Assembly (NCBI GenBank): GCA_030147505.1
Contig: JASBVG010000068.1
Span: 1-64,000, forward strand
DNA length: 64,000 nucleotides
DNA from: Tardiphaga sp.
GTDB taxonomy: Bacteria; Pseudomonadota; Alphaproteobacteria; Rhizobiales; Xanthobacteraceae
Direction of reading: 5' to 3'
In this document: piece by piece, positions 25,914-36,908 of the stretch
Numbering within the stretch: the first letter of the stretch is position 1
Layout: each line of letters opens with the position of its first letter
Program-made: the position numbers and the translations under genes
The notes under the pieces: model-generated
The model's input: only the letters and a program-made list of their open reading frames with translations
Database searches by the model: none
What the model was told of the DNA's origin: nothing

Positions 25914-26321
25914 ATGCGCATCATCCATCTCCTCGTCATCGGGGTCCTCGTCTTTGCGGCGGCTTATGTCTATCGCATCAAGATGGAATCCACCGTGCGC
26001 ACCGAGAAGGTGCTGCGCCTGCATGCCGATATCCGCGAACAGCGCGATGCCATCGCCTTGCTGCGCGCCGAATGGGCCAAAATGGACGGGCCGATGCGCC
26101 TGCAGGGGCTCGCCGAGCGTCACCTCAAATTGCAGCCGATGTCGGCGCAGCAGTTCGACAGCCTGAAGAATCTTCCCGATCGTCCGCCGAGCTTCGCCCG
26201 GCCGGGTACGCCCGATCCCATCGGCGCGATGCTCAACAGCATCGATCCGGACGTCGTCGTCACCGGATCGGTGTCCGACAAGGCGCAGGACAAGGCGGAT
26301 CGGCCGGAGGATCAGCAATGA
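25914..26321 (+). CDS. ftsL: Cell division protein FtsL
   Basis: This is a 135-residue bitopic protein with a membrane span at the start (IIHLLVIGVLVFAAAYVY) and a periplasmic coiled coil (RTEKVLRLHADIREQRDAIA, LLRAEWAKM) ending in LAERHLKLQPM. A disordered acidic tail follows. FtsL works with FtsB and FtsQ to activate the FtsW-FtsI septal synthase. Sequence conservation in this family is low, but size, topology and position between rsmH and ftsI make it secure. Its TGA overlaps the ftsI ATG (ATGA). Confidence 0.9.
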   Translation: MRIIHLLVIGVLVFAAAYVYRIKMESTVRTEKVLRLHADIREQRDAIALLRAEWAKMDGPMRLQGLAERHLKLQPMSAQQFDSLKNLPDRPPSFARPGTPDPIGAMLNSIDPDVVVTGSVSDKAQDKADRPEDQQ

Positions 26322-28084
26322 CCGCACAGCCTTCCGCTAACGCCAACAAATCGGTCGAGCGTCCGCCGGAGCCGTGGCGCCAGCGCCTGATCCGTACGTT
26401 GCTCTATGGGAAGAACACCGACCGTGCCGCCAAGGCGCGGGCGCGCGTCGGCCTTGCCATGCTCGCTTTCGGCGCCGTCTATGGCATCATCGCCGTGCGT
26501 CTTGTGATGTTCGCTGTTAATGGCGACAGCCATGCGGAACGACGTGCCTCGCGTGATGCCATCGCCACCGCCCGTCCCGACATTGTCGATCGTAATGGCA
26601 CGATCCTTGCGACCGACGTGAAGTCGCCGTCGCTGTTCTCCGAGCCGCGCCGTATCATCGATAAGGACGAGGCGGCGGAGCTGCTCACCGGCGCGTTGCC
26701 CGATCTCGATGGTGCAGAGGTGCGCGAGCGCATCAACAGCCGCAAGGGCTTTGCCTGGCTGAAGCGCGATATCACCCAGCAGCAGCAGCGCGACATTCAT
26801 CGCCTCGGCATTCCCGGCATCGGTTTCCTGCGCGAGAACAAGCGCGTCTATCCGAACGGATCGACGGTGTCGCATGTGATCGGCCTGACCAATATCGATA
26901 ATCAAGGCATCGCCGGCATCGAAAAGTGGCTCGACAATAACGGGCTGGCCGATCTGCACCGCGCCGGCTTTGCCTCGGACCGCATGCAGAAGCCGGTGGA
27001 GCTCGCGCTCGACACGCGCGTCGAACACGCGCTGCGCGACGAACTGCTCAAGGCCAAGGCCAAGTTCAGCGCCAAGGCCGCATCGGGACTCGTCTCCAAT
27101 ATTCGCACCGGCGAGATCGTCGCCATGGTGTCGCTGCCGGATTTCGACCCGAACAATCCGAAGGAAGTACACGATCCGGACCGCATCAACCGCCTGACGA
27201 CCGGCGTGTATGAAATGGGATCGACCTTCAAGACGCTGACGCTGGCGATGGCGCTCGACAGCGGCAAGGTCAATCTCAACACCATGTTCGATGCGCGCTA
27301 CCCGCTCAGCTATGGCAAGTTCAAGATCCACGACACGCATCCGGTGCCGCGTCCGATCTCGCTCGCTGAAGTCTTCACCTTTTCGTCGAATGTGGGCGCC
27401 GCGAAGATCGCGCTCGGCCAGGGCGTCGAAGCGCACAAAGCGTTTCTGAAGAAGGTCGGCCAGCTCGATCGCCTGCGCACTGAATTGCCGGAAAGCGCGA
27501 TGCCCATCGTGCCGAAGCGCTGGGGCGACCTCAATACCATCACCATTTCCTTCGGCCATGGTATCGCTGTGGCGCCGCTGCAGGCGGTGATGGCGGTGAA
27601 TGCGATGGTCAATGGCGGCAATCTGATTCCGCCAACTTTCATGAAGCGCTCCGAGGAAGAGGCGCTGGCGATCGCCAAGCGCGTCATCAAGAAAGAAACC
27701 AGCGACAAGGTCCGCTATCTTATGCGCCTGAATGCCGAAGTCGGTTCGGCGCGTCAGGCGGAGGCGCGGGCGAAAGGTTACTATCTCGGCGGCAAGACGG
27801 GGACCTCGGAAAAGGTCGTCAATGGTCGCTATTCCAAGAAGCAGGTGCTGAACTCCTTTACCGCCGTGCTGCCGATGGACAATCCGCAGTATCAGGTGCT
27901 GGTGATGCTGGATGAGCCGAAGTCGCTCCCGGAAACTCACGGCTTCATCACGTCGGGCTGGAACGCGGTGCCAACTGGCGGCAACGTGATCGCCCGTATC
28001 GCGCCCCTGCTGGGCCTGGAGCCGCGCTTCGATCTGGCGCCGTCCGACCGCCTTATTCTTGCGACATCAAAGGTCACTCAGTAA
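26318..28084 (+). CDS. ftsI: Penicillin-binding protein 3, septal transpeptidase FtsI
   Basis: FtsI cross-links peptidoglycan at the septum. The 588-residue class B PBP has a cytoplasmic basic tail, a membrane span near 48-68, and the dimerisation domain ([15 protein letters not shown]). The transpeptidase domain has serine motif STFK near 301, SSN near 356 and KTGT near 493. GGAGG lies 7 nt before the ATG and inside the end of ftsL. A 91-bp gap separates it from murE, larger than the other gaps in this part. Confidence 0.95.
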   Translation: MTAQPSANANKSVERPPEPWRQRLIRTLLYGKNTDRAAKARARVGLAMLAFGAVYGIIAVRLVMFAVNGDSHAERRASRDAIATARPDIVDRNGTILATDVKSPSLFSEPRRIIDKDEAAELLTGALPDLDGAEVRERINSRKGFAWLKRDITQQQQRDIHRLGIPGIGFLRENKRVYPNGSTVSHVIGLTNIDNQGIAGIEKWLDNNGLADLHRAGFASDRMQKPVELALDTRVEHALRDELLKAKAKFSAKAASGLVSNIRTGEIVAMVSLPDFDPNNPKEVHDPDRINRLTTGVYEMGSTFKTLTLAMALDSGKVNLNTMFDARYPLSYGKFKIHDTHPVPRPISLAEVFTFSSNVGAAKIALGQGVEAHKAFLKKVGQLDRLRTELPESAMPIVPKRWGDLNTITISFGHGIAVAPLQAVMAVNAMVNGGNLIPPTFMKRSEEEALAIAKRVIKKETSDKVRYLMRLNAEVGSARQAEARAKGYYLGGKTGTSEKVVNGRYSKKQVLNSFTAVLPMDNPQYQVLVMLDEPKSLPETHGFITSGWNAVPTGGNVIARIAPLLGLEPRFDLAPSDRLILATSKVTQ

Positions 28085-28175
28085 CGCCGCTTCCGCGCTT
28101 TACAGCGGTGGCAAAATGCGGTTTGCGTGAGGTCACGGAACCCGTCCCGTCCTGATTTACCTTGTCCGGAGCAGC

Positions 28176-29633
28176 ATGAAACTAGGCGACCTTTTCAGCA
28201 GTGATGCCGCGATGGCGCCGCAGGCTGCGGATATTGCGATCACCGGTCTTGCTGTGGACAGCCGCGCGGTGAAACCGGGCGACGTGTTTTTTGCGCTCGC
28301 CGGCGCCAAGACCGATGGCGCGCGTTTCGTCGCGCAGGCGATCGCGGCCGGTGCCGTTGCGGTAGCCGGAGAGCATGAGCCGGCGGACATTGCTGTGCCT
28401 TTTGTCAAACTCGGCAATGCGCGCCGTGCTCTGGCGCAGGCGGCAGCCCAATTTTATCCGCGCCAGCCGCAGGTCATTGCCGCCGTCACCGGCACGTCGG
28501 GCAAGACCTCGGTGGCGTCCTTTACACGTGAGATCTGGGGGCGGCTTGGCCATGCCTCCGCGAGCATCGGCACCATCGGTCTCGTTTCGCCGAAGCGCAC
28601 CGTCTATGGCTCGCTCACCACGCCCGATCCGATTTCGCTGCATCGGCAGATTGACGAGATCACAGGCGACGGCGTCACTCATCTCGCGCTTGAGGCCTCG
28701 TCGCACGGGCTCGATCAGTTCAGGCTCGACGGTGTGCGCGTCTCTGCGGCGGGGTTCACCAATCTGTCGCGCGATCATATGGATTATCATCCGGACGTCG
28801 CGCATTACCTCACTGCCAAGCTACGCCTGTTTCGCGATCTGGTCGCCGACGGTGGACCGGCCGTGATCTCGACCGATCACGATTGCTCGGCGGAAGTGAT
28901 CAGTGCGGCGCGTGCGCGAAAATTGCGCGTCATGTCGGTAGGACGCGGCGGCGATGGCACAGGCGAGGGCATTCGTCTCGTTGAAGCCTTGGTCGATGGC
29001 TTTGAACAGCAGCTCAAGCTGGAACATCACGGCAAAGCCTACGCAGTTCGACTTCCGCTGGTGGGTGAATTCCAGATCGAGAATGCGCTCGTTGCGGCCG
29101 GTCTTGTCATCGGCACGGGCGGCGATGTTGACGCGACTTTCGCCGCGCTCGAACATCTGGAGGGCGCCAAGGGTCGCCTCGAACGCGTCGGCGATCGCAA
29201 TGGCGCGCCGGTGTTTGTCGATTACGCGCACAAGCCGGATGCACTCGCCAAGGCGCTGCAGGCATTGCGGCCTTATGCGAAGCGCAGGCTGGTCGTGGTG
29301 TTCGGCGCCGGCGGCGATCGCGATGCCGGCAAGCGGCCCTTGATGGGCGAGATTGCGGCCGCAAATGCCGATACGGTGATCGTCACCGACGACAATCCGC
29401 GCAGCGAGGATGCTGCGACCATCCGCGCTGCCATTCTTGCTGCAGCCAAGGGGGCGACCGAAATCGGGGATCGCGCCGAAGCCATTCGCGTGGCAGTGCA
29501 GGGGCTCGAGCCCGGCGATGCACTTCTTATCGCGGGCAAAGGCCACGAGACTGGGCAGGTCGTCGGCAGCCAGACGCTGCCGTTCAGCGATCACGAGGCC
29601 GCAGCGGCGGCGCTTGCTGTGAGGGCTTCATGA
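28176..29633 (+). CDS. murE: UDP-MurNAc-L-Ala-D-Glu: meso-diaminopimelate ligase
   Basis: MurE adds the third residue of the stem peptide. The 485-residue ligase has the ATP loop TGTSGKTS, the UDP-sugar segment TTPDPISLH, EASSHGLDQ, the carbamylated-lysine region, VFVDYAHKPDAL, and DDNPRSED. The DNPR motif marks meso-diaminopimelate rather than lysine specificity, as expected for a Gram-negative. GGAG is well placed before the ATG. It overlaps murF by 4 bp. Confidence 0.96.
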   Translation: MKLGDLFSSDAAMAPQAADIAITGLAVDSRAVKPGDVFFALAGAKTDGARFVAQAIAAGAVAVAGEHEPADIAVPFVKLGNARRALAQAAAQFYPRQPQVIAAVTGTSGKTSVASFTREIWGRLGHASASIGTIGLVSPKRTVYGSLTTPDPISLHRQIDEITGDGVTHLALEASSHGLDQFRLDGVRVSAAGFTNLSRDHMDYHPDVAHYLTAKLRLFRDLVADGGPAVISTDHDCSAEVISAARARKLRVMSVGRGGDGTGEGIRLVEALVDGFEQQLKLEHHGKAYAVRLPLVGEFQIENALVAAGLVIGTGGDVDATFAALEHLEGAKGRLERVGDRNGAPVFVDYAHKPDALAKALQALRPYAKRRLVVVFGAGGDRDAGKRPLMGEIAAANADTVIVTDDNPRSEDAATIRAAILAAAKGATEIGDRAEAIRVAVQGLEPGDALLIAGKGHETGQVVGSQTLPFSDHEAAAAALAVRAS

Positions 29634-31066
29634 CCGACTTTCTCTGGACACCGGCCGCGATGGCGGAGGCGATGGGCGCCGAGATGTATGGCGATCTCCC
29701 CGCCGGCATCACAGGCATCTCCATAGACAGCCGCACCATCAAGCCCGGCGAAGCCTATTTCGCCATCACAGGCGATGTACATGACGGCCACGCCTTTGTC
29801 GGTGCCGCGCTGAACAACGGCGCCGCGCTGGCGGTGGTGGAAGCAGCGCAATGCGAGGATTTTGGTGCCGATGCACGGCTGCTGGTCGTGGATGATGTTC
29901 TCGACGGTCTCGTCGCTCTCGGCATCGCGGCGCGCGCGCGGCTCGGTGCGCGTGTCGTCGCCGTCACCGGCTCGGTCGGCAAGACCTCGACCAAGGAAGC
30001 GTTGCTGCGGGTTCTGTCCGCGCAGGGCCCGACCCATGCGTCGGTTGCCTCTTTCAACAATCACTGGGGCGTGCCGCTGACGTTGGCGCGTTGTCCGGCC
30101 GATGTGCGCTTTGCCATTTTCGAGATCGGGATGAACCATGCCGGTGAGATCGAGCCGCTGGTGAAGATGGTGCGTCCGCATTATGCGGTCATCACCACGG
30201 TCGAACCCGTTCATCTCGAATTCTTCTCCGGTGTTGAGGCCATTGCGGATGCCAAGGCGGAGATTTTCCTCGGCGTCGAACCGGATGGTGTCGCCATCCT
30301 CAACCGCGATAACCCTCAGTTCGCGCGTCTGGAACAAAGCGCGAAGAAGGCCGGTGTTTCGCGCATCGTATCGTTCGGTTCCGATGCCAAGGCCGATGCG
30401 CGGCTGATCGATATCTCGCTGCATCCGACATGTTCGGGCGTGCATGCGAACGTGCTCGGCCAGGACATCACCTATAAATTCGGCATGCCCGGTCGCCATA
30501 TGGCGATGAATTCGCTGGCGGTCCTCGCTACGGCGTCGCTGATGGGGGCCGATCTCGCCCATGCCGCACTGACGCTGTCGCAGGTCGTGCCGGCCGAAGG
30601 CCGTGGCGTCCGCCATATGCTGGAGATCACCGGCGGTGAAGCGCTGCTCATTGACGAGACCTTCAACGCCAATCCGGCCTCGACGTCCGCAGCGCTCAAC
30701 GTGCTCGGCTCCGCGGCCATCGGCGGGCAGGGGCGGCGGATCGCCGTGCTAGGCGACATGCTCGAACTCGGCCCGCGCGGCGGCGAGTTGCACGCCGGGT
30801 TGCTGGAGGCTGTGACCGCAAACGCAATCGATCTCGTTTTTTGCTGTGGTCCACTGATGCGCAACCTGTGGGATGCCCTTCCCAGCGGCAAGCGGGGCGG
30901 TTATGCCGGAGACGCAAAGGCGCTCGAATCGCAAGTCGTGGGCGCGATCCGGGCCGGCGATGCGGTTCTGGTGAAAGGCTCGAAGGGCTCGAAGATGGGG
31001 CCGATTGTCGCCGCGTTGGAAAGGCGCTTTCCCGTCAACACCGCGCATGACGATGCTGCGGTATAA
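29630..31066 (+). CDS. murF: UDP-MurNAc-tripeptide: D-alanyl-D-alanine ligase
   Basis: MurF adds the D-Ala-D-Ala dipeptide made by Ddl (41504). The 478-residue protein shows GISIDSRTIKPGEAYFAI, the ATP loop TGSVGKTSTKE, FNNHWGVPL, EIGMNHAGEI, and LLIDETFNANPAS. It starts at an ATG that overlaps the murE stop and is followed by mraY after 10 bp. Confidence 0.96.
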   Translation: MTDFLWTPAAMAEAMGAEMYGDLPAGITGISIDSRTIKPGEAYFAITGDVHDGHAFVGAALNNGAALAVVEAAQCEDFGADARLLVVDDVLDGLVALGIAARARLGARVVAVTGSVGKTSTKEALLRVLSAQGPTHASVASFNNHWGVPLTLARCPADVRFAIFEIGMNHAGEIEPLVKMVRPHYAVITTVEPVHLEFFSGVEAIADAKAEIFLGVEPDGVAILNRDNPQFARLEQSAKKAGVSRIVSFGSDAKADARLIDISLHPTCSGVHANVLGQDITYKFGMPGRHMAMNSLAVLATASLMGADLAHAALTLSQVVPAEGRGVRHMLEITGGEALLIDETFNANPASTSAALNVLGSAAIGGQGRRIAVLGDMLELGPRGGELHAGLLEAVTANAIDLVFCCGPLMRNLWDALPSGKRGGYAGDAKALESQVVGAIRAGDAVLVKGSKGSKMGPIVAALERRFPVNTAHDDAAV

Positions 31067-31076
31067 GGCAGGCTGA

Positions 31077-32159
31077 ATGTTTTACTGGCTAATCGATTTC
31101 GCGGGCACTTTCCCCGTGTTCAACGTGTTCCGCTACATCACTTTCCGCACCGGCGGCGCGGTGGTCACCGGCGCGCTGTTCGTGTTTCTGTTTGGTCCGT
31201 GGATTATCGACAATCTGCGCCTGCGTCAGGGCAAGGGTCAGCCGATCCGCACTGACGGCCCGCAATCGCATCTGGTCAAGGTTGGCACGCCGACCATGGG
31301 CGGCTTGATGATCCTGTCCGGCCTCGTGGTTTCGACGTTGCTGTGGGCCAATCCGCGCAATCCCTATGTCTGGATCGTGCTCGCGGTGACGCTCGGCTTC
31401 GGCTTCGTCGGTTTCTATGACGACTATCTGAAAGTCACCAAGCAGAGCCATAAAGGCTTTGCCGGCCGCACCCGCCTTTTGATCGAATTCATCATTGCGG
31501 GCGCTGCTTGCTATGCCTTCGTGCGCCTCGGCCGCGATCCGCTGTCGAGCTCCCTGGTGATCCCGTTTTTCAAGGACGTCATCGTCAAATTTGGCTGGTT
31601 CTTTGTCGTCTTCGGCGCCTTTATCATCGTCGGCGCCGGTAATGCGGTGAATCTGACCGACGGCCTCGACGGCCTTGCCATCGTGCCGGTCATGATCGCG
31701 TCCGCGAGCTTTGGCCTGATCGCCTACCTCGCCGGCAATGCGGTGTTCTCCGACTATCTGCAGATCAATTACGTGGCTGGCACCGGCGAGCTCGCCGTCT
31801 TATGCGGCGCTGTGCTCGGCGCCGGCCTCGGCTTCCTGTGGTTCAATGCGCCGCCGGCCTCGATCTTTATGGGTGATACCGGCTCCCTCGCGCTCGGCGG
31901 CATGCTCGGCTCTATCGCGGTCGCCGTGAAACACGAGATCGTGCTCGCGGTGATCGGCGGCCTTTTCGTGCTCGAAGCCGTGTCTGTCATCGTGCAGGTC
32001 ACCTCCTTCAAGCTCACCGGCAAGCGCGTGTTTCGCATGGCGCCGATCCATCACCATTTCGAGCAGAAGGGGTGGACCGAACCTCAGATCGTGATCCGGT
32101 TCTGGATCATCTCGGTGATGCTGGCGCTGGTCGGCCTCTCCACGTTGAAGCTGCGGTGA
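31077..32159 (+). CDS. mraY: Phospho-N-acetylmuramoyl-pentapeptide transferase
   Basis: MraY transfers phospho-MurNAc-pentapeptide to undecaprenyl phosphate, giving lipid I at the inner membrane. The 360-residue protein has about ten spans and the hallmark loops [18 protein letters not shown] (catalytic Asp pair), [25 protein letters not shown] and [12 protein letters not shown]. It is the normal neighbour of murF and murD. Start ATG with GCAGG upstream. Confidence 0.97.
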   Translation: MFYWLIDFAGTFPVFNVFRYITFRTGGAVVTGALFVFLFGPWIIDNLRLRQGKGQPIRTDGPQSHLVKVGTPTMGGLMILSGLVVSTLLWANPRNPYVWIVLAVTLGFGFVGFYDDYLKVTKQSHKGFAGRTRLLIEFIIAGAACYAFVRLGRDPLSSSLVIPFFKDVIVKFGWFFVVFGAFIIVGAGNAVNLTDGLDGLAIVPVMIASASFGLIAYLAGNAVFSDYLQINYVAGTGELAVLCGAVLGAGLGFLWFNAPPASIFMGDTGSLALGGMLGSIAVAVKHEIVLAVIGGLFVLEAVSVIVQVTSFKLTGKRVFRMAPIHHHFEQKGWTEPQIVIRFWIISVMLALVGLSTLKLR

Positions 32160-32163
32160 TCAC

Positions 32164-33561
32164 GTGATCCCGGTCACCACATTCGCCGGCAGGACCGTCG
32201 CCGTCTTCGGCCTCGGCGGTTCCGGTCTCGCCTCTTGCCACGCGTTGAAGGCCGGCGGCGCCGAAGTCATCGCCTGCGACGACAGCGCCGACAAGATGGC
32301 TGAAGCCGCACGTGCCGGCTTCATCACCGCCGATCTGCGCACCGTGTCCTGGTCGAATTTCGCTGCCCTCGTGCTCACACCCGGCGTACCGCTGACGCAT
32401 CCGCAGCCGCACTGGACCGTGCTCGCGGCTCGCGCGGCCGGCGTCGAAGTGATCGGCGATGTCGAATTGTTCTGCCGCGAGCGCAAGGCGCATGCACCGG
32501 ACGCGCCGTTCATCGCCATCACCGGCACCAATGGCAAATCGACGACCACCGCCCTGATCGCGCATCTGGTGCGCGAGGCCGGCTTCGACACGCAGATGGG
32601 CGGTAATATCGGTACGGCAATCCTGTCGCTGGAGCCGCCGCGCACCGGCTGTGTGCATGTGATCGAGATGTCGTCGTATCAGATCGATCTCACGCCATCG
32701 CTCGATCCCACCGTCGGCATCTTGCTGAATGTCACGCCCGATCATCTCGACCGCCATGGCACGATCGAAAATTATGCTGCCGTGAAGGAGCGTCTTGTCG
32801 CCCATGTACAGCCGAATGGCATCGCCGTCGTTGGCGTTGACGACAACTGGTGCAGCAAGATCGCCGATCGTCTCGCGCAAGCCGGCAAGCGCGTGGTGCG
32901 CATTTCGGTTAAGCATCCGCTCGCCGATGGTCTCAACATTGATGGCAGCAGGATCGTTGACAATGCCGGCGGCGCGCAAAGCGTGGTGGCCGATCTTGCA
33001 GATATCGGCTCGCTGCGTGGCTTGCACAATGCGCAGAACGCGGCTGCGGCATCGGCCGCCGTGCGCGCGCTTGGCGTCAGTCTCGATGTGCTGCAGAAGG
33101 GCCTGCGCTCATTCCCCGGTCTCGCCCATCGTATGGAGCAGGTTGGCCATCTCGGCAGCACCTTGTTCGTCAACGACAGCAAGGGCACCAATGCCGATGC
33201 GGCGGCGAAGGCGCTGTCGTCCTTCACTGACATTTTCTGGATCGCCGGCGGCAAGGCGAAGGAGGGTGGCATCGCTCCGCTCGCCGAATTCTTTCCGCGT
33301 GTTCGCAAAGCCTATCTGATTGGCGAGGCGGCCAATGACTTTTCGCGCACGCTGGACGGAAGGGTGCCGTTTGAGGTCAGCGTGACCCTCGACGTCGCTG
33401 TCGCCAATGCTGCGCGCGATGCGGCAGAGGCTGGGTTGCCCGCACCTGTCGTGCTGCTGTCGCCAGCCTGCGCCTCCTTCGACCAGTTCCGCAATTTCGA
33501 GATCCGTGGTGATCGGTTCAGGGAGCTGGTGCTGGCGCTGGACGGTATCAAGAAGGTCTAA
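32164..33561 (+). CDS. murD: UDP-MurNAc-L-Ala: D-glutamate ligase
   Basis: MurD adds D-glutamate, the second residue of the stem peptide. The 465-residue protein starts from GTG. It shows [24 protein letters not shown], the ATP loop [33 protein letters not shown], and [13 protein letters not shown]. It follows mraY by 4 bp. The order MurC, D, E, F ligases are all present in this window. Confidence 0.95.
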   Translation: MIPVTTFAGRTVAVFGLGGSGLASCHALKAGGAEVIACDDSADKMAEAARAGFITADLRTVSWSNFAALVLTPGVPLTHPQPHWTVLAARAAGVEVIGDVELFCRERKAHAPDAPFIAITGTNGKSTTTALIAHLVREAGFDTQMGGNIGTAILSLEPPRTGCVHVIEMSSYQIDLTPSLDPTVGILLNVTPDHLDRHGTIENYAAVKERLVAHVQPNGIAVVGVDDNWCSKIADRLAQAGKRVVRISVKHPLADGLNIDGSRIVDNAGGAQSVVADLADIGSLRGLHNAQNAAAASAAVRALGVSLDVLQKGLRSFPGLAHRMEQVGHLGSTLFVNDSKGTNADAAAKALSSFTDIFWIAGGKAKEGGIAPLAEFFPRVRKAYLIGEAANDFSRTLDGRVPFEVSVTLDVAVANAARDAAEAGLPAPVVLLSPACASFDQFRNFEIRGDRFRELVLALDGIKKV

Positions 33562-33637
33562 TTTTTCACGATCTCTTAACCCTCTGGCAACCGTAATGCC
33601 GCATCGATAAAGGCTTATCGATCCGCAGGACGCGCCC

Positions 33638-34786
33638 ATGATTTTTCGCGAACAACGCACGCCGCTCAGTGAATGGTGGTGGACCGTGGACCGCCTGCTG
33701 CTGGCTGCCATTGTCGCGCTGATGCTGGCCGGGGTGATCCTGTCGCTGGCCGCGTCGCCGCCGGTGGCGACCCGCATCGGTCTCGATCCGTTTCACTTCT
33801 TCAACCGCCACATCCTGTTCCTGGTCCCGTCGATCGTCGTGCTGATCGGCGTGTCCTTCATGTCGCCGCGGCAGATCCGCCGTTCGGCGCTGATCGTATT
33901 CGCATTGTCGATCGTGTTGATCCTCGCGACGCTGGCGATCGGGCCCGAGGTCAAAGGCGCCAAACGCTGGATCACCATTCTCGGCGTGAACATCCAGGCG
34001 TCGGAAGCGGCAAAGCCCTCCTTTATCGTCATCGCGGCCTGGCTGTTCTCCGAATCCATCCGTAAGCCGGGTATGCCCGCCACATCGATGGCCGTGGTCA
34101 TGCTGATGATGCTGGTGTCGTTGCTCGTCCTGCAGCCAGACTTCGGTCAGACCATGCTGATCCTGATGGCCTGGGGTTCGCTGTTTTTCATTGCCGGCAT
34201 GCGCATGGTCTGGGTGGCCGGTCTCGCCGGCGCCGCTGCTGGCGGTCTGTTTCTGGCTTACTTCATGGTCCCGCACGTCGCCGGTCGCATCAAGCGCTTC
34301 ATGGATCCCGCCTCGGGCGACACGTTCCAGGTCGACACCGCGATGGAGGCCTTCTCCAATGGCGGCTGGTATGGCCTCGGCCCCGGCGAGGGCATCGCCA
34401 AGCGCAGCCTGCCGGACAGCCACACCGACTTCGTCTTCGCCGTCGGCGCCGAGGAGTTCGGCATTCTGCTGTGCCTCGCCTTGCTCGCTCTGTTCGCCTT
34501 CATCGTCATCCGTGCGCTGTCGCGGGCCTATGCCACCGAAGACCTGTTCTCGCGCTTCGCCGCGTCCGGCCTCGCGATCCTGTTCGGCGTGCAGGCGGCT
34601 ATCAACATGGCGGTCAATCTGCACCTCATTCCGGCCAAGGGCATGACACTGCCTTTCATCTCCTATGGCGGCTCCTCCATGGTCTCGCTCGCTTACAGCG
34701 TTGGCATGTTGCTCGCGCTCACGCGCATGCGGCCGCGCACCGAGGTCGAAGCCATCGACGCGCATGTCGCGCGCACTTACGCGTGA
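33638..34786 (+). CDS. ftsW: Septal peptidoglycan glycosyltransferase FtsW (SEDS family)
   Basis: FtsW polymerises lipid II at the septum with FtsI. The 382-residue protein has about ten membrane spans and the SEDS motifs GAKRWITILGVNIQASEAAK, LQPDFGQTMLI, GLGPGEGIAKRSLPDSHTDF and FISYGGSSM. The Shine-Dalgarno AGGA lies about 8 nt before the ATG. Its TGA overlaps the murG ATG by one base (TGATG), so the two are coupled. Confidence 0.95.
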   Translation: MIFREQRTPLSEWWWTVDRLLLAAIVALMLAGVILSLAASPPVATRIGLDPFHFFNRHILFLVPSIVVLIGVSFMSPRQIRRSALIVFALSIVLILATLAIGPEVKGAKRWITILGVNIQASEAAKPSFIVIAAWLFSESIRKPGMPATSMAVVMLMMLVSLLVLQPDFGQTMLILMAWGSLFFIAGMRMVWVAGLAGAAAGGLFLAYFMVPHVAGRIKRFMDPASGDTFQVDTAMEAFSNGGWYGLGPGEGIAKRSLPDSHTDFVFAVGAEEFGILLCLALLALFAFIVIRALSRAYATEDLFSRFAASGLAILFGVQAAINMAVNLHLIPAKGMTLPFISYGGSSMVSLAYSVGMLLALTRMRPRTEVEAIDAHVARTYA

Positions 34787-35889
34787 TGAGCACCGCACCG
34801 CTCATTCTGCTCGCCGCGGGCGGCACCGGCGGGCATTTGTTTCCGGCGGAAGCGCTCGGCGTCGCGCTGATGAAGCGCGGTCTGCGCGTGCGCCTCGTCA
34901 CCGATGCGCGCGCGCTCAAATATAGCGGGCTGTTTTCGCGCGACATGATCGATGTGGTGCCGAGCGAGACGGTGCGTTCGCGCAATCCGCTGTCGCTGGC
35001 GCGCACCGGCGTGATGCTTGCGGCGGGAACGGCGATGGCCGTCAATTTGATGCTGCGTTCGAAGCCCGCCGCCGTGATCGGCTTTGGCGGGTACCCCACA
35101 CTGCCGCCGCTCTTCGCGGCACGCATGTTCGGTATCCCGAGTGTCATTCACGATTCCAACGCGGTGATGGGGCGTGCCAATCGTCTGCTGTCGAAGAAGG
35201 TCAATGCGATCGCCACCTCTCTCCCCGGGGTGCTCGATCGCGCGCCCGACCTCGCGAAGAAGACAACGACGACGGGCACGCCGATGCGTCCGGCGATCCT
35301 CGCTGCCGCCGCAGTGCCATACAGCGCGCCAGATCTCACTGCACCGTTTCGTCTGCTCGTCGTTGGCGGCAGCCAGGGCGCACGGATCATGGCGGATATC
35401 GTGCCGCCGGCCATCGAGAAGCTCGAGCCGTCGTTGTGGAGCCGGCTCATCCTCACACAACAGGTGCGTGATGAGGATATGCCGCGCGTGCGCGCGATCT
35501 ACGATCAACTGAAGATCAAGACAGAGCTCGCGCCGTTTTTTTCCGATCTCCCGGCGCGGCTCGCATCCAGCCATCTCGTGATCTCCCGCTCGGGTGCCGG
35601 CACTGTCGCCGAACTCGGCGCCATCGGCCGCCCGTCGATCCTGGTGCCGCTGCCCGGCGCTCTCGATCAGGACCAGTACGCCAATGCCGGCGTGCTTGCC
35701 GATGCTGGCGGCGCCATCCGCATCGCGCAGAGCGAATTCACGCCGCTGCGTCTGGCGTCGGAAGTCTCAGCACTTGCAGGCGAGCCGGCGCGCCTCAAAG
35801 CGATGGCGCGCGACGCGCAGAAAGTCGGACGGCTCGATGCCGCGGATCGGCTTGCCGATCTGGTGATGAAAGTCGCAAAAATCTCGTGA
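34786..35889 (+). CDS. murG: UDP-GlcNAc: undecaprenyl-PP-MurNAc-pentapeptide GlcNAc transferase
   Basis: MurG converts lipid I to lipid II on the inner face of the membrane. The 367-residue GT-B enzyme has the N-terminal loop AAGGTGGHLFPAEALG, GFGGYPTLPP, IHDSNAVMGRANR, a second GSQGAR loop, and the donor site SRSGAGTVAELGAIG and LPGALDQDQYANA. The upstream open frame from 34471 overlaps ftsW out of frame and is rejected. It is the last gene before the dcw series is interrupted by a LysR/MFS pair. Confidence 0.96.
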   Translation: MSTAPLILLAAGGTGGHLFPAEALGVALMKRGLRVRLVTDARALKYSGLFSRDMIDVVPSETVRSRNPLSLARTGVMLAAGTAMAVNLMLRSKPAAVIGFGGYPTLPPLFAARMFGIPSVIHDSNAVMGRANRLLSKKVNAIATSLPGVLDRAPDLAKKTTTTGTPMRPAILAAAAVPYSAPDLTAPFRLLVVGGSQGARIMADIVPPAIEKLEPSLWSRLILTQQVRDEDMPRVRAIYDQLKIKTELAPFFSDLPARLASSHLVISRSGAGTVAELGAIGRPSILVPLPGALDQDQYANAGVLADAGGAIRIAQSEFTPLRLASEVSALAGEPARLKAMARDAQKVGRLDAADRLADLVMKVAKIS

Positions 35890-35901
35890 TGGGCGGAGAG
35901 A

Positions 35902-36807
35902 TTACAATCTCACATTCTCCGCCATGTAATCCAGAAACGCCCGGACCCGTGCCGGCAGTTGTCCGCCATGGCCGACAAACACGGCATGGATCGGTTCGAT
36001 ATCGCCTGGATTGAAATTGTCGAGCACCGGCACCAGACGACCTGCGGCGACATCCGCTTCCACATGAAAACGCGCGAGCCGCGCCAGCCCCATTCCGGCC
36101 AGAGCGATCAGGTGCATTGCTTCGCCGTCGCTGACCAGCGCATTGCCTGACGGCGCCACGGTGATGATCTCGCCGCTCTGCAATTTGAACGGCCAGCCGC
36201 TTTTCCATTTGGCGAAGCAGAAATCGAGCAGGTTGTGATGCACCAGATCGTCCGGCTTTCTTGGCATGCCGCGCTCGGCGAGATAGGCGGGCGAGGCGAC
36301 GACGACCATGCGGCTCTCGCCCAGCTTGCGCGCAAGCAGGCGTGACTCGCGCATCAGGCCGACCCGGATCGCTACATCGGCGCGTTGCTCCAGCAGATCG
36401 ACGACCAGATCGGTCAGCGTCACATCGACTTTGATGTCGGGATAGCGTCGCGCGAAATCCGGCAGCAGTGGCAACAGGTGGTGCAGTCCGAACGGCACGC
36501 TGGTGTTGACGCGCAACAATCCGCTCGGTGTCGCGCCCACGGCGACTTCGCGCTCGGCGGCGGCGATTTCGTCGAGGATACGTATTGCGCGCTCGTAGAA
36601 AGCCGTGCCTTCCGGTGTCAGTTGCAGTTTTCGCGTCGATCGATTGATCAGCCGCACACCGAGCCGTGCTTCCAGACGCGCCACCAGCTTGCTTACGGCG
36701 GACGGTGTCATCTGAAATGCGCGGGCCGCGGTGGAAAAGCCGCCAAGTTCGACCACCCGGGCGAACACTTCCATCTCACCGGAGCGATTGACATCGAGTC
36801 GAGACAT
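35902..36807 (-). CDS. LysR-family transcriptional regulator
   Basis: The 301-residue protein has the N-terminal helix-turn-helix (GGFSTAARAFQMTPSAVSKL, RLEARLGVRLINRSTRKLQL) and a periplasmic-binding-protein-like effector domain. It is divergent from the MFS exporter at 36909, with a 101-bp shared control region. The usual arrangement is that such a regulator controls its divergent neighbour. It lies 12 bp beyond the murG stop, in opposite orientation, inside the dcw cluster. Confidence 0.92.
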   Translation of the reverse strand: MSRLDVNRSGEMEVFARVVELGGFSTAARAFQMTPSAVSKLVARLEARLGVRLINRSTRKLQLTPEGTAFYERAIRILDEIAAAEREVAVGATPSGLLRVNTSVPFGLHHLLPLLPDFARRYPDIKVDVTLTDLVVDLLEQRADVAIRVGLMRESRLLARKLGESRMVVVASPAYLAERGMPRKPDDLVHHNLLDFCFAKWKSGWPFKLQSGEIITVAPSGNALVSDGEAMHLIALAGMGLARLARFHVEADVAAGRLVPVLDNFNPGDIEPIHAVFVGHGGQLPARVRAFLDYMAENVRL

Positions 36808-36908
36808 CGTGATTTCAATTCACAAATATTGTTCCTGATGAATGTCTATCTCATCTATACCGACCGGTCCATATCCGTGGCATCGAACCTCCAAGCACGG
36901 ACTTTGCC

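Noticed and set aside
24639..26327. 562-codon minus-strand frame opposite rsmH and ftsL
   Set aside because: Antisense shadow. It covers two well supported genes and the leader region.
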